61,253 nucleotides of DNA from Acinetobacter tianfuensis (GCF_003611465.1 NZ_RAXV01000023.1:1-61253); one strand, 5' to 3'. Counted from the first letter of the stretch, positions 27,458 through 36,670 are shown. Program-made: numbers and translations. Notes: generated by a model not told the origin, from the letters alone.

Positions 27458-27505
27458 ATGGCAATTTACAACAGCTGAATTGCCATTTTTACATGGTAAA
27501 TTGCC
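27458..27505. promoter_or_regulatory. cluster of ATGGCAATT half-sites, likely AraC operator
   Basis: ATGGCAATT at 27458-27466 is repeated in inverse at 27478-27486 (AATTGCCAT), and GGCAATTTAC at 27460-27469 in inverse at 27496-27505 (GTAAATTGCC). The three related half-sites are spaced about 20 bases apart, two helical turns, between the AraC-type gene and the CaiB-like gene. Confidence 0.5.
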
Positions 27506-27602
27506 GAAACTATCAAGGTAAATGGCTGAACATGACATTGTGTTCATTCATTTATATTTCTAATATGCATAAAAAATCAACATAATTAGAGTAAAAACTC
27601 CA

Positions 27603-28721
27603 ATGCATGCACCCTTAAAAGACTTGAAAGTCCTCGATTTTTCTACACTTCTGCCTGGGCCGTTTGCAACATTATACTTGGCGGACTTAGGTGCAGATGT
27701 TGTGCATATTGAATCACCGGCACGTCCGGACCTTGTGCGCCTCATGCCGCCGTATGCCAATGGCCAAGCGGTTTCACACAGTTATTTAAACAGAAATAAG
27801 CAATCGATTGCACTGGATTTGAAAGACCCAGCCAGTATTGCGCTGCTGCATTCGCAAATCCAGCAGTATGACATTGTGGTGGAGCAGTTTAGGCCGGGAG
27901 TCATGAAGCGCTTAGGTTTGGATTATGAAACTCTGTCGGAGATTCATCCCAAACTGATTTATTGTTCCATTACAGGCTATGGTCAAACAGGAAGTGCGAA
28001 AAATAAGGCTGGCCATGACATTAATTATTTAGCATTGTCTGGTATTGCTGGCCACTCTGGCCGAGCGATGGGCGGGCCGCCGCCTTTAGGCATACAAATT
28101 GCGGATGTTGCAGGCGGTTCCATGCATGCCGTGATTGGCATTTTAACTGCGGTTATTGAGCGCAGCAGCAGCGGTGTTGGGCAGCATATTGATATTTCTA
28201 TGACCGATTGTGCTGTTAGCTTAAATAATATGGCAGCAGCAGCCTGTTTGGCTGCGGATGAAAATCCTCAGCCAGAGCAAAGCTACCTCAATGGCGCCAC
28301 TTTTTATGACTATTATGAAACAAAAGATGGCCGCTATTTTTCAGTTGGCAGCCTAGAGCCTCAATTTATGCTGGGTTTAGCTCAGGCTTTAGATTTATCC
28401 CTTTTACAGCAAAAAGGCGCTTCACTGGATACAGCTGACCGGCAGCAGGTTAAACACGCGCTGCAGGAAAAGTTTTTAACAGCAAATTTTGACGAATGGG
28501 TGCGTCACTTTGAATCATTGGATGTTTGTGCAGAACCTGTGCTGAGCTTAAAGGAAGCGCTGCATTCAGATTTGGCAAAACAGCGCGGCTGGGTTGTTTC
28601 CGTTCCATTGCATGAGCAGTCTGAGGCAACTGAGCAGCAGCTGGCATGTCCTATTAAGTTTTCACGTTCCAAAGCGCAATATAAATATATAGGCAAGGGG
28701 CTGGGGGCAGATCAATTTTAG
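27603..28721 (+). CDS. CaiB/BaiF family CoA transferase or alpha-methylacyl-CoA racemase
   Basis: 372 residues of the type III CoA-transferase superfamily. It begins LKDLKVLDFSTLLPGPFAT. The block KNKAGHDINYLALSGI is closest to alpha-methylacyl-CoA racemases, where the His and Asp act as acid and base, so racemisation of branched acyl-CoA is a fair guess. Given the fatty-acid genes nearby, it would let 2R-methyl branched substrates enter beta-oxidation. CoA transfer remains the alternative. Confidence 0.85.
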   Translation: MHAPLKDLKVLDFSTLLPGPFATLYLADLGADVVHIESPARPDLVRLMPPYANGQAVSHSYLNRNKQSIALDLKDPASIALLHSQIQQYDIVVEQFRPGVMKRLGLDYETLSEIHPKLIYCSITGYGQTGSAKNKAGHDINYLALSGIAGHSGRAMGGPPPLGIQIADVAGGSMHAVIGILTAVIERSSSGVGQHIDISMTDCAVSLNNMAAAACLAADENPQPEQSYLNGATFYDYYETKDGRYFSVGSLEPQFMLGLAQALDLSLLQQKGASLDTADRQQVKHALQEKFLTANFDEWVRHFESLDVCAEPVLSLKEALHSDLAKQRGWVVSVPLHEQSEATEQQLACPIKFSRSKAQYKYIGKGLGADQF

Positions 28722-28744
28722 GGGCAGTGCAAATCTATATTTTT

Positions 28745-28790
28745 AAGAAGTCAGGCTGAGGTGGTAAAGCAACCGCAGTGCTGGCTTCTT
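28745..28790 (+). terminator. long bipartite hairpin after the CaiB-like gene
   Basis: The outer arms AAGAAGTCAG/CTGGCTTCTT (one G-T pair) enclose a second stem CTGAGGT/ACCGCAG, followed by TATTTGCTTT. It probably terminates the CaiB-like transcript. The 28791-29034 region beyond is AT-rich with no supported gene; a TATAAT at 29008-29013 without a good -35 may be an activator-dependent cysI promoter. Confidence 0.55.
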
Positions 28791-29034
28791 TATTTGCTTT
28801 GTAAGCAAACTAAAAATGCTTGGCCTAAGCTTATGAAAAAAAATGCTAAATAATGAATAAAATAATCAATATTAATAAAAATAGAATGAAAAGAGCGCAA
28901 AGGCCTTATATCAGTGAAATCTAAGGATGCTTATCAAAAAAACCGCTATAAAATATGTAAAAAACGCATTTTCTTGATAGATCAAATCTCGTTATGCTGT
29001 GCGCCGTTATAATAGAAATTACTAGCTGTACGCC

Positions 29035-30678
29035 ATGTATTTATATACTGATTTTGACCAGCAACTGGTTAATGAACGTGTTGCACAGTTCCGCGATCAA
29101 ACGGAACGTTATTTAGCGGGTAAATTAACCGAAGACGAATATCGTCCGCTTCGCCTCCAAAATGGTTTATACGTTCAGCGCTATGCGCCGATGCTCCGTA
29201 TTGCTGTGCCTTATGGTCTAATGAATTCTAAGCAGCTGCGTAAAATTGCAGACTTGGCGAAGGATTATGACCGCGGCTATGCGCATGTATCTACACGTCA
29301 AAACATTCAGTTTAACTGGCCAGCTTTAGAAAATGTGCCTGATATGCTGCAAGAGCTGGCATCCGTTCAAATGCATGCCATTCAAACTTCAGGCAACTGT
29401 ATCCGTAACACGACAACTGACCAGTATGCTGGCGTTGTTGCAGGTGAAGTTGAAGACCCGCGCCCAACGTGTGAGCTGATCCGCCAGTGGTCGACATTTC
29501 ACCCTGAATTTGCTTTCTTGCCGCGTAAGTTCAAAATTGCCGTATCTGCTTTGGATGAAGTGGACCGCGCTGCAACTGCATTTCACGACATCGGTGTTTA
29601 CATCGTGCGCAACGAAGCAGGCGAGATGGGCTACAAAATTAAAGTGGGCGGCGGTTTGGGCCGTACACCAATTATCGGCAGCTTTATTCGCGACTTTTTG
29701 CCGCGTGAAGATTTAATCGCTTATTTAGAAGCGGTACTTCGTGTTTATAACTTGCACGGCCGCCGTGACAACAAATATAAAGCGCGTATTAAGATTTTAG
29801 TGAAGGCATTAACGCCGGCAGTATTTGCAGAGAAGGTGGAAGCTGAATTTGCGCATACTGTTAAAACTTTAAAAATTGATGCTGATACTTTGGCGAAAAT
29901 GGATGAAAACTTTACGCCGTTTGCATACCAAGACTATGCAGATGAAGATTTTTCTGCCCAGTTCGCTGCTGAACCGAAGTTTAAACAGTGGTTCAACATC
30001 AATACCAATGCGCATAAAGTGAAAGGTTACCGTATCGTCACGATTTCACTGAAACGTGCGGGTGTTGCGCCGGGTGATATGACTGTGGAAGAAATGCGTT
30101 TAATCGCAGACCTTGCAGATAAATATACCTTCGGTGAGCTGCGCACGACGCATGAACAAAATATTTCATTGGTTGATGTACCGCAAAAAGACTTATTTGA
30201 GCTGTGGACGATTCTTGAAAAGAACAATCTGGCACGTGCTCACATTGGTTTTATTACAGACATCATCTGCTGTCCGGGCGGTGACTTCTGTTCATTGGCA
30301 AATGCGAAATCGATTCCAATTTCTGAAGCGATTTCACGCCGTTTTGATGATCTCGACACGATTTACAACTTAGGTAAATTGGATCTGAACATTTCTGGCT
30401 GTATGAATGCGTGCGGTCACCACCACGTGGGCAACATCGGTATTTTAGGCGTAGATAAAAAAGGCGCTGAATTTTACCAAATCACGCTTGGCGGCAATGC
30501 TGACCATGATGCGTCTATTGGCGACATCTTAGGGCCATCATTTGCAGCAGACGTTGTACCAGATGTAGTAGAAGAAATTCTAAATACTTATCTTGATCTT
30601 CGTGCAGAAGGTGAAGAGTTTATCGAAACTTACCGCCGTGTCGGCATTCAGCCATTTAAGGAGCGCGCATATGCTTAA
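29035..30678 (+). CDS. cysI: assimilatory sulfite (nitrite/sulfite) reductase hemoprotein
   Basis: 547 residues with the duplicated siroheme reductase layout. HVSTRQNIQFNW and RTTHEQNISLVD are the two ferredoxin-like repeats. The 4Fe4S/siroheme cysteines are in CCPGGDFC and SGCMNACGHHH. It reduces sulfite to sulfide for cysteine synthesis. The coupling to a DUF934 gene, overlapping by eight bases, favours sulfite over nitrite. Confidence 0.92.
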   Translation: MYLYTDFDQQLVNERVAQFRDQTERYLAGKLTEDEYRPLRLQNGLYVQRYAPMLRIAVPYGLMNSKQLRKIADLAKDYDRGYAHVSTRQNIQFNWPALENVPDMLQELASVQMHAIQTSGNCIRNTTTDQYAGVVAGEVEDPRPTCELIRQWSTFHPEFAFLPRKFKIAVSALDEVDRAATAFHDIGVYIVRNEAGEMGYKIKVGGGLGRTPIIGSFIRDFLPREDLIAYLEAVLRVYNLHGRRDNKYKARIKILVKALTPAVFAEKVEAEFAHTVKTLKIDADTLAKMDENFTPFAYQDYADEDFSAQFAAEPKFKQWFNINTNAHKVKGYRIVTISLKRAGVAPGDMTVEEMRLIADLADKYTFGELRTTHEQNISLVDVPQKDLFELWTILEKNNLARAHIGFITDIICCPGGDFCSLANAKSIPISEAISRRFDDLDTIYNLGKLDLNISGCMNACGHHHVGNIGILGVDKKGAEFYQITLGGNADHDASIGDILGPSFAADVVPDVVEEILNTYLDLRAEGEEFIETYRRVGIQPFKERAYA

Positions 30679-31156
30679 TACAGCACTACAAGTCCTCTCT
30701 AAAGACGGCTCGATTGCAGACAATACCTACCAGCTGATTGGTGAAGATGGTGTGCTGCCGCAAGGTGATGTGGTTCTGACGGTTGAACAGCTAGACCAGA
30801 TTGCCAATGTTTCAGGTAAAAAAGCGCTTTACATTACAGTAGATGCGTCTCCTGAAACCAATGCGTTCCCGCTGGATCAATTGGATGCAATCTTTATTGA
30901 GTTTGCTGGTTTTAATGATGGCCGCGGCTATTCATTTGCAGCGCTGCTGCGCCGTCAAGGTTACCAAGGTGAACTTCGCGCAACAGGCGATGTATTTAAA
31001 GATGTTCTGAACTACATGAAACGTTCAGGCTTTGATACATTTGCGGTGAAAGAAGGGAAAGATATTGCTGAAGCTGCTGCTGGCTTAAGTGACTTTACTC
31101 ATCCTTACCAAGCTTCGGCTGCGGTTGAAAAAGCAAGTTATCAAACAGGCGCTTAA
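30671..31156 (+). CDS. DUF934 protein of sulfite reduction
   Basis: 161 residues from the ATG at 30671, which overlaps the end of cysI by 8 bases and is preceded by AAGGAG. It has the DUF934 pattern FPLDQLDAIFIEFAGFNDGRG near the middle. DUF934 genes habitually follow this type of sulfite reductase and are thought to assist it, perhaps in electron supply, but the role is not settled. A terminator follows directly. Confidence 0.9.
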   Translation: MLNTALQVLSKDGSIADNTYQLIGEDGVLPQGDVVLTVEQLDQIANVSGKKALYITVDASPETNAFPLDQLDAIFIEFAGFNDGRGYSFAALLRRQGYQGELRATGDVFKDVLNYMKRSGFDTFAVKEGKDIAEAAAGLSDFTHPYQASAAVEKASYQTGA

Positions 31157-31173
31157 CTGCCTTGAATTGAAAT

Positions 31174-31203
31174 AAAAAATCCTCCTTCGCGGAGGGTTTT
31201 TTA
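31174..31203 (+). terminator. terminator of cysI-DUF934 operon
   Basis: The stem CCTCC/GGAGG with a TTCGC loop is flanked by A6 and T6. Confidence 0.88.
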
Positions 31204-31410
31204 TGCTGTAAAAAAAGATAGAAAGTGATGTTTTTTAATGCTTAAAGCGCATTGTTTTAGTGCATTGTTGTGTAGTATAAGTTGGCCTGAGTCAAAGACT
31301 TTGGCTTTTTTTGTTTTTCAGAACATTTAAAAAATAGAGCGGCCATTCAATTTAAAAAATTGTGTTTTCTGCTCTTTTAAGACTTTCATTGATTAAGTGA
31401 TATTGTGTTT

Positions 31411-32397
31411 ATGCAAAATTCTATCCGTATTGGTATTGCAGGTTACGGCAATCTAGGCCGTGGTGTAGAAACTGCGGTTCAAAAAAATCCAGATTTACAA
31501 TTGGTCGGTATTTTTAGCCGCCGTGAACCTGCATCAGTCACTCCATGTTTTGCGCAAACGCAAGTGTATGCTATGGATGCATTGAGCGATTTCCAAGACA
31601 AAATAGATGTCTTGATTCTATGCGGCGGTTCGAAAGATGATTTACCGCAGCAAGGCCCGATTCTAGCAGGCCAATTCAATACCGTAGATAGTTTTGATAC
31701 ACATGCCCGTATTCCTGAATATTATGCTGCTGTCGATGCGCCTGCGCTTGCCAATAAAAAAACGGCGATGATTTCGATTGGCTGGGACCCAGGCATGTTC
31801 TCTATCAACCGTTTATTTGGTGAAGCTTTATTGCCGGATGGTGAAACCTATACTTTTTGGGGTAAAGGTTTAAGCCAAGGGCATTCAGATGCCATTCGCC
31901 GTGTAGATGGCGTAAAAGCTGGTGTGCAATATACGATTCCATCGACAACTGCGATTGAGCAGGTACGCAGCGGTTCACGCCCTGTATTGAGCACTAAAGA
32001 TAAACATAACCGCGACTGTTATGTGGTTTTAGAAGCAGGAGCAGATGCCAAAGCTGTAGAGCAGGCAATTGTGACGATGCCTGATTATTTTGCTGACTAT
32101 AATACGACGGTAAACTTTATTGATGAAGAAACGCTGAAAAAAGATCATCAAAAAATGCCGCATGGCGGTTTTGTTATTCGCAGCGGCAATACAAGCGATG
32201 AACAAAATCAAGTGCTTGAGTTTTCGCTAAAGCTGGACAGCAATCCAGAGTTTACGGCCAGTGTATTGGTGGCATATGCGCGCGCATGTTACCGCATGAA
32301 CCAAATGCAGCAATATGGTGCAAAAACAGCATTGGATGTTGCGCCTGCATTGCTTTCAATCAAATCGCCAGAGCAGCTGCGTAAAGAGCTGCTTTAA
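31411..32397 (+). CDS. ddh: meso-diaminopimelate D-dehydrogenase
   Basis: 328 residues from the ATG at 31411; a GTG two codons upstream is possible. The NADP loop is GIAGYGNLGRG. It shares with the Corynebacterium enzyme FSRR, GWDPGMFSINR, FWGKGLSQGHSDA, TMPDYF and MPHGGFVI. It makes meso-DAP from tetrahydrodipicolinate and ammonia in a single step, bypassing the succinylase route. A single-gene unit with a terminator on each side. Confidence 0.92.
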   Translation: MQNSIRIGIAGYGNLGRGVETAVQKNPDLQLVGIFSRREPASVTPCFAQTQVYAMDALSDFQDKIDVLILCGGSKDDLPQQGPILAGQFNTVDSFDTHARIPEYYAAVDAPALANKKTAMISIGWDPGMFSINRLFGEALLPDGETYTFWGKGLSQGHSDAIRRVDGVKAGVQYTIPSTTAIEQVRSGSRPVLSTKDKHNRDCYVVLEAGADAKAVEQAIVTMPDYFADYNTTVNFIDEETLKKDHQKMPHGGFVIRSGNTSDEQNQVLEFSLKLDSNPEFTASVLVAYARACYRMNQMQQYGAKTALDVAPALLSIKSPEQLRKELL

Positions 32398-32414
32398 GCA
32401 GGATTGAGCAGATG

Positions 32415-32447
32415 AAAAAAGGCGAATGTTATATTCGCCTTTTTTTT
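32415..32447 (+). terminator. terminator after ddh
   Basis: The stem AGGCGAAT/ATTCGCCT with a 5-base loop is followed by T8. Confidence 0.9.
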
Positions 32448-32526
32448 GGTGACGAATTGATAAAAATATTTGTTTGATGTCGTTATTTATTATGACTCGG
32501 GCTAAAATCCGCTTAAAAATTTATCA

Positions 32527-32892
32527 ATGAATATGAACATGTCTTTTTTATTGGAAAAAATGAATCCAGGGGTAATTTGGTTATTGATTGCCATAGGGAC
32601 AGATGTGCTGTCTACATTTTATTCGGCAAAAGCGAATGGTTTAGTCAATAAGCTGGATCAAGGCATTGCTTTAGTTTTATACATAATTTCCTTTGCTTGT
32701 GCAGCTTACGCTTTAAAATTTATGCAGGCGGGAATTTTATATGTGCTGTGGTCTGGCATTGGCGTGATTGCAACGGCGCTGCTTGCGAAAACATTTTTGG
32801 GGCAAAATATTGATTTGGCTGGCTGGATCGGTATTGCATTTATTACTTTAGGATTAACCATTATTGCCCAATTTTCCAATATTGATGTTTAG
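32527..32892 (+). CDS. SMR family transporter with Asp in place of the essential Glu
   Basis: 121 residues and four helices, alignable with EmrE along its length (conserved LWSGIG, LGLTIIAQF). The membrane glutamate that couples substrate to protons (Glu14 in EmrE) is replaced by Asp26 in IAIGTDVLST. Export of small cations is the family role; with Asp the proton affinity would shift, so substrate may differ. The exact start is uncertain because several methionines are near and no strong site is seen. Confidence 0.8.
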   Translation: MNMNMSFLLEKMNPGVIWLLIAIGTDVLSTFYSAKANGLVNKLDQGIALVLYIISFACAAYALKFMQAGILYVLWSGIGVIATALLAKTFLGQNIDLAGWIGIAFITLGLTIIAQFSNIDV

Positions 32893-33031
32893 TCCGTATG
32901 CTGTTTTGGCTCAGCTGCACCTAGCAGGCGCTGATTGTTCTATTTCAGCAATGCTGTATTGATCGAATGCATCTCGCCGAGAGGGATGAAGCTTTGCATA
33001 ATAAAAGCCTTCATCAGCATAGGCAGAGATC

Positions 33032-33898
33032 ATGCAGTTTCAGTACGGGCAAAGACCCAGCGGCGACTTACCTTTATTAAAACAATGGAATGCGGAACTC
33101 CCGCATACTGCACCCATGCCTGTACTGTTTTTAGGGCATGGTTCTCCCATGAATGCAATTCAGGAAAATGAATTTACCCGTGAATGGAGTAAGATTGGCG
33201 CTAATTTAGAAACACCGCCTGCGGCGGTTTTATGTATTTCTGCACATTGGCTGACTCAAGGCGGTACAGCCGTCACGGCAATGCAGATGCCCAAAACAAT
33301 TCATGATTTTGGCGGTTTTCCGCAAGCATTGTTTGATATGCGGTATCCAGCCGCGGGCAATCATGCTCTTGTGGATGCGGCGGTTGATGCAATTCAGAGT
33401 ATTGATGTTCATCATGATCATGACTGGGGTCTAGATCATGGGACGTGGGCGGTGCTTTGCCATGTTTTTCCAAATGCCAATATTCCTGTGGTGCAGCTGA
33501 GTATTGACTACAGCCAGCCGGCACAATACCACTATGAGCTGGCTAAACAGCTGAGTTCTTTACGCCGTAAAGGTGTGCTTATTGTTGCCAGCGGCAATCT
33601 GGTACATAACTTAGGCCATATTGCTTTTGATAAAATGAATGACAATTATGGCTTTGATTGGGCTTTAGAAGCAGACCGTACAATGCAGCAGTTCTTGCTT
33701 AATCATCAGCACCAGTCGCTTCTTGACTGGGATAAGCAGGGTGCTGCTTTTAAATTGGCGATCCCGACACCAGATCATTATTATCCAATGATTTATGCGC
33801 TGGCGCTTCAGGAAGAAAAAGATGAACTGAGTATATTCAATGCAAAAGCCGTTGGAGGTTCGCTGACAATGACTTCATTCAGGCTGGATCAAAGCTGA
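33032..33898 (+). CDS. class III extradiol ring-cleavage dioxygenase (DODA/YgiD-like)
   Basis: 288 residues. Metal and catalytic motifs of the LigB/DODA family: FLGHGSPMNAI, CISAHW, DHDWGLDHGTWAVL and SGNLVHNLG. It would cleave a catechol-type ring next to a hydroxyl; E. coli YgiD cleaves L-DOPA. The first 25 residues exceed most relatives; an internal ATG at 33116 would give a conventional length, but AGG precedes 33032. Substrate is not known. Confidence 0.88.
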   Translation: MQFQYGQRPSGDLPLLKQWNAELPHTAPMPVLFLGHGSPMNAIQENEFTREWSKIGANLETPPAAVLCISAHWLTQGGTAVTAMQMPKTIHDFGGFPQALFDMRYPAAGNHALVDAAVDAIQSIDVHHDHDWGLDHGTWAVLCHVFPNANIPVVQLSIDYSQPAQYHYELAKQLSSLRRKGVLIVASGNLVHNLGHIAFDKMNDNYGFDWALEADRTMQQFLLNHQHQSLLDWDKQGAAFKLAIPTPDHYYPMIYALALQEEKDELSIFNAKAVGGSLTMTSFRLDQS

Positions 33899-33908
33899 AT
33901 AAACAAGG

Positions 33909-33935
33909 TAAAGGCCGCGTGAAGCGGCCTTTTTA
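33909..33935. terminator. bidirectional terminator
   Basis: The stem AAAGGCCGC/GCGGCCTTT, with a GTGAA loop, lies between the dioxygenase and the minus-strand VOC gene. Confidence 0.88.
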
Positions 33936-33940
33936 CTCGT

Positions 33941-34396
33941 CTAAGACACATGATTTTTCAGCTGGCAGTTAATCATCCACTGTATACCGAATTGATCGGT
34001 GAAAGCGCCGTATAAAGCTCCCCAAAATGTTTCCTCCAGAGGCATTTCAACCGCGCCATTTTGTGAGAGGGCATCAAATAGACGGTGTGCTTCATCTTGT
34101 TCATGAGCATCCAGATTAATTGAAATATAGTGATTGGTGCCTTGAGTGAAAGGGATATTGCGCTGTGCGCAAAATTGCTCGTTGATATCTGAAGCCATTA
34201 AAACAGTATGTGCATTGATTGGCAGTGAAATATGCAGGATGGCATTCTTTTCAGCGTCAGAAAGGCTGGCGGAGTTTTCGTTAGGCAAATCGCCATAGCG
34301 CGAAAGCATGGCAAACTCTCCGCCAAAGATAGCGCGGTAAAACTCAAATGCGGATTCTGCTGTGCCGTTAAAGTTGAGATAGTGATTGAGCTGCAT
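33941..34396 (-). CDS. VOC family (PhnB-like) protein
   Basis: 151 residues with the PhnB/glyoxalase-like fold: LNHYLNFNGTAESAFEFYRAIFG at the start and FWGALYGAFTDQFGIQWMIN at the end. PhnB-like proteins often lack full metal ligands, so catalysis is uncertain. Monocistronic between terminators. Confidence 0.85.
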   Translation of the reverse strand: MQLNHYLNFNGTAESAFEFYRAIFGGEFAMLSRYGDLPNENSASLSDAEKNAILHISLPINAHTVLMASDINEQFCAQRNIPFTQGTNHYISINLDAHEQDEAHRLFDALSQNGAVEMPLEETFWGALYGAFTDQFGIQWMINCQLKNHVS

Positions 34397-34516
34397 GGGC
34401 TTACCTAATTTTTGTCGTTATGGTGTTTTAAGCTTAAGCTGCATTTCTGAATTTAAAATGATCAGATTGCTCATTATTGTAAATGTACATTTGAAATGAG
34501 TGAATTTTTCGATCAT

Positions 34517-34545
34517 AAAAAATCCCCAGCTATAGGGGATTTTTT
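34517..34545. terminator. rho-independent terminator
   Basis: The stem AATCCCC/GGGGATT with loop AGCTATA is followed by a T-run; it precedes a repeat element and the second thiolase's 3' end. Confidence 0.75.
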
Positions 34546-34559
34546 AACGACTTATCTTT

Positions 34560-34623
34560 GCGGGAGCGGGTTAGGATGAGGGTTATCCCTCTCTCTAGCT
34601 CTCTCCCTAAGGGAGGGATAATT
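34560..34623. repeat. REP-like extragenic repeat
   Basis: GC-richer purine/pyrimidine-strand biased sequence (gggagcgggttaggatgagg) followed by TTATCCCTC and its inverse GAGGGATAA and by CTCTCCCTAAGGGAG. It resembles the gggttaggatgaggg family of short extragenic repeats common in many bacterial genomes. It directly touches the end of the thiolase gene and may act as its terminator hairpin. Confidence 0.55.
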
Positions 34624-35798
34624 TATAGTAACTCAATCGCCACAGCTGTCGCTTCACCGCCGCCGATACACAGCGCAGCAATACCGCGTTTGCCGCCAGT
34701 ACGTTTAAGCGCGTGGATCAGCGTCAAAATAATGCGTGAACCTGTAGAACCCACCGGATGACCCAATGCGCATGCGCCGCCATTGATATTGACTTTTTCT
34801 GCATCCAGCTTGAATTCATCCATAGGGCACATGGTTACCATAGCGAACGCTTCGTTGATTTCCCACAGGTCAACCTCCTGCACATTCCAGCCTGTTGCAT
34901 TCAGTACTTTCTGAATTGCGCCGACAGGTGCAATGGTAAATTCAGACGGGTGCTGTGAATTTGAAGCATAAGCCACAATTTTAGCTAAAGGGTTTAAGCC
35001 CTTCGCTGCAGCTTGCTCAGCTGATGTTAAAACCAGTGCAGATGCGCCGTCTGAGATTGAGCTGGCATTGGCCGCTGTAATTGTGCCGTCTTTAGCAAAA
35101 GCAGGGCGAAGGCTTGGGATTTTTTCAATATTGGCATTAAACGGCTGTTCATCTTTATCAACAACGACATCGCCTTTGCGTGTAGAAACCGTGACAGGCA
35201 CGATTTCATCGGCAAAATAGCCTTCAGTAATGGCTGTTTGCGCGCGTTTTAAAGATCGGATTGCAAAATTATCCATTTGCTCGCGTGTATAGCCTTTCGT
35301 ATTTGCCATATCTTGCGCAAAAGAACCCATTAGGCGGCCTGTTTCAGCATCTTCAAGACCATCCAGGAACATATGGTCTTTTACATCGCCATGGCCCATA
35401 CGGTAGCCAGCACGCGCTTTAGTCAATACATAAGGCGCATTGCTCATTGATTCCATTCCGCCAGCTACGACAATATGTGCAGAACCTGCTTTAATCATAT
35501 CTGCCGCCTGCATGACAGCTTTCATGCCTGAACCGCATAATTTGTTAATGGTGACTGCGCCTGTTGAATCTGGTAAGCCTGCCTGGCGCATTGCTTGACG
35601 GGCAGGGCCTTGTTTTAAGCCTGCAGGCAATACGCAGCCCATAATGACTTCTTCAACATCGGCAGCATTCAAGCCTGCGCGGGCAATGGCTTCTTTAATT
35701 GATGCTGCGCCGAGTTCAGGTGCAGTTAATGCAGAAAGGCTGCCTTGAAAACCGCCCATTGCAGTGCGGGCACCATTGACAATTACGATGTCAGTCAT
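34623..35798 (-). CDS. acetyl-CoA C-acetyltransferase (thiolase, PhaA/AtoB-like)
   Basis: 391 residues from the ATG at 35798, which has GGAG at good spacing; the reading frame extends seven codons more. Catalytic residues are in NKLCGSGMKA, NEAFA, GGACALGHPVGSTGSR and LCIGGGEATA. Biosynthetic thiolases of this type condense two acetyl-CoA. It stands alone, and differs from the beta-oxidation thiolase at 24644. Confidence 0.9.
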   Translation of the reverse strand: MTDIVIVNGARTAMGGFQGSLSALTAPELGAASIKEAIARAGLNAADVEEVIMGCVLPAGLKQGPARQAMRQAGLPDSTGAVTINKLCGSGMKAVMQAADMIKAGSAHIVVAGGMESMSNAPYVLTKARAGYRMGHGDVKDHMFLDGLEDAETGRLMGSFAQDMANTKGYTREQMDNFAIRSLKRAQTAITEGYFADEIVPVTVSTRKGDVVVDKDEQPFNANIEKIPSLRPAFAKDGTITAANASSISDGASALVLTSAEQAAAKGLNPLAKIVAYASNSQHPSEFTIAPVGAIQKVLNATGWNVQEVDLWEINEAFAMVTMCPMDEFKLDAEKVNINGGACALGHPVGSTGSRIILTLIHALKRTGGKRGIAALCIGGGEATAVAIELL

Positions 35799-35908
35799 TG
35801 TTATATCTCCAAATTCCATGTTTATGAATTATTCAAATCCACAGCAGTATATAAAAAAAAGTATATGAATAAAGCATATTCTGCTGGCAGGCTGTAGACG
35901 CATGAGTT

Positions 35909-36430
35909 CTAGCATTGGGTCAAACTCTCTACACGGATATGTCCCATTTTGCTCATAATAATTTTTTTGTGCTGCAGGCTGCTTAAGGAACATTGATAAA
36001 AAGTGCCATTCGAGCCTATAGGCAGGCCAGATGAAGCTTGAAAATTAAGACTGGGAGAGCGGAGTGCGCCCTGCCAGTCCAAAGTGCTGTATTGAAGCGC
36101 TAACTTTTCGGTATGCAGGATAGTTTCGTTTGTATCGAGCTGACGGTTTTTGTTTTGATCGCTAAAGATAAGAAATCCGGATGACCATTTGGCAGGCTGG
36201 CATGCAGTAAAGTTTGCACTAGAGCAAATGACGATATTGGTATGTTGGGCAGCAGCCCAATTTTTTGCTTGACGGCTGAGCGCGGTGATTTTTGTTGTTG
36301 TGTTGTTTATTTCTTGAGTTGCCATCATGCTGCGGTAGGCTGGCAGCGCAAAGCAGGAAATAATCGCAATCAGCGCAGTAACGATAATTAGCTCCAGTAA
36401 AGTGAAGCCATTTTTTATTATAAAAAACAT
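35909..36430 (-). CDS. GspH/FimT-type pseudopilin
   Basis: 173 residues. A short leader and prepilin peptidase site (NG|FTLLELI) are followed by the hydrophobic pilin helix and a GspH-like domain with four cysteines (CSS..C, QCSLSS, TQC). It is a minor pseudopilin for type IV pili or type II secretion (FimT/FimU group). No other pilus gene is adjacent, so this is a solitary minor pilin. FimT proteins in gammaproteobacteria can bind DNA in natural transformation, a plausible role in Acinetobacter. Confidence 0.88.
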   Translation of the reverse strand: MFFIIKNGFTLLELIIVTALIAIISCFALPAYRSMMATQEINNTTTKITALSRQAKNWAAAQHTNIVICSSANFTACQPAKWSSGFLIFSDQNKNRQLDTNETILHTEKLALQYSTLDWQGALRSPSLNFQASSGLPIGSNGTFYQCSLSSLQHKKIIMSKMGHIRVESLTQC

Positions 36431-36670
36431 TGGATTAAACCTGTTTTATGGTGTTTTTTTTATCAAATTATGTTATTAATAAGGCGTTTTTTTAATATGT
36501 AATAAATTGAGCTTAATTTTTTTTTACTTAAGTTTTAATAAAGCTGTTAAAATATTAGCAAGCGAAAAATAAGTGATTCATGCGAATAAATTGAGTAAAA
36601 ATTTACCGAATTACAACGGAAATTGTAAGTAATTTTGTCAATAATTTACTTGATTAAAGATATCAAGCAC

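Noticed and set aside
32935..33171. Separate gene before the dioxygenase
   Set aside because: It overlaps the dioxygenase start in another frame, and has no family features or clear ribosome binding site.
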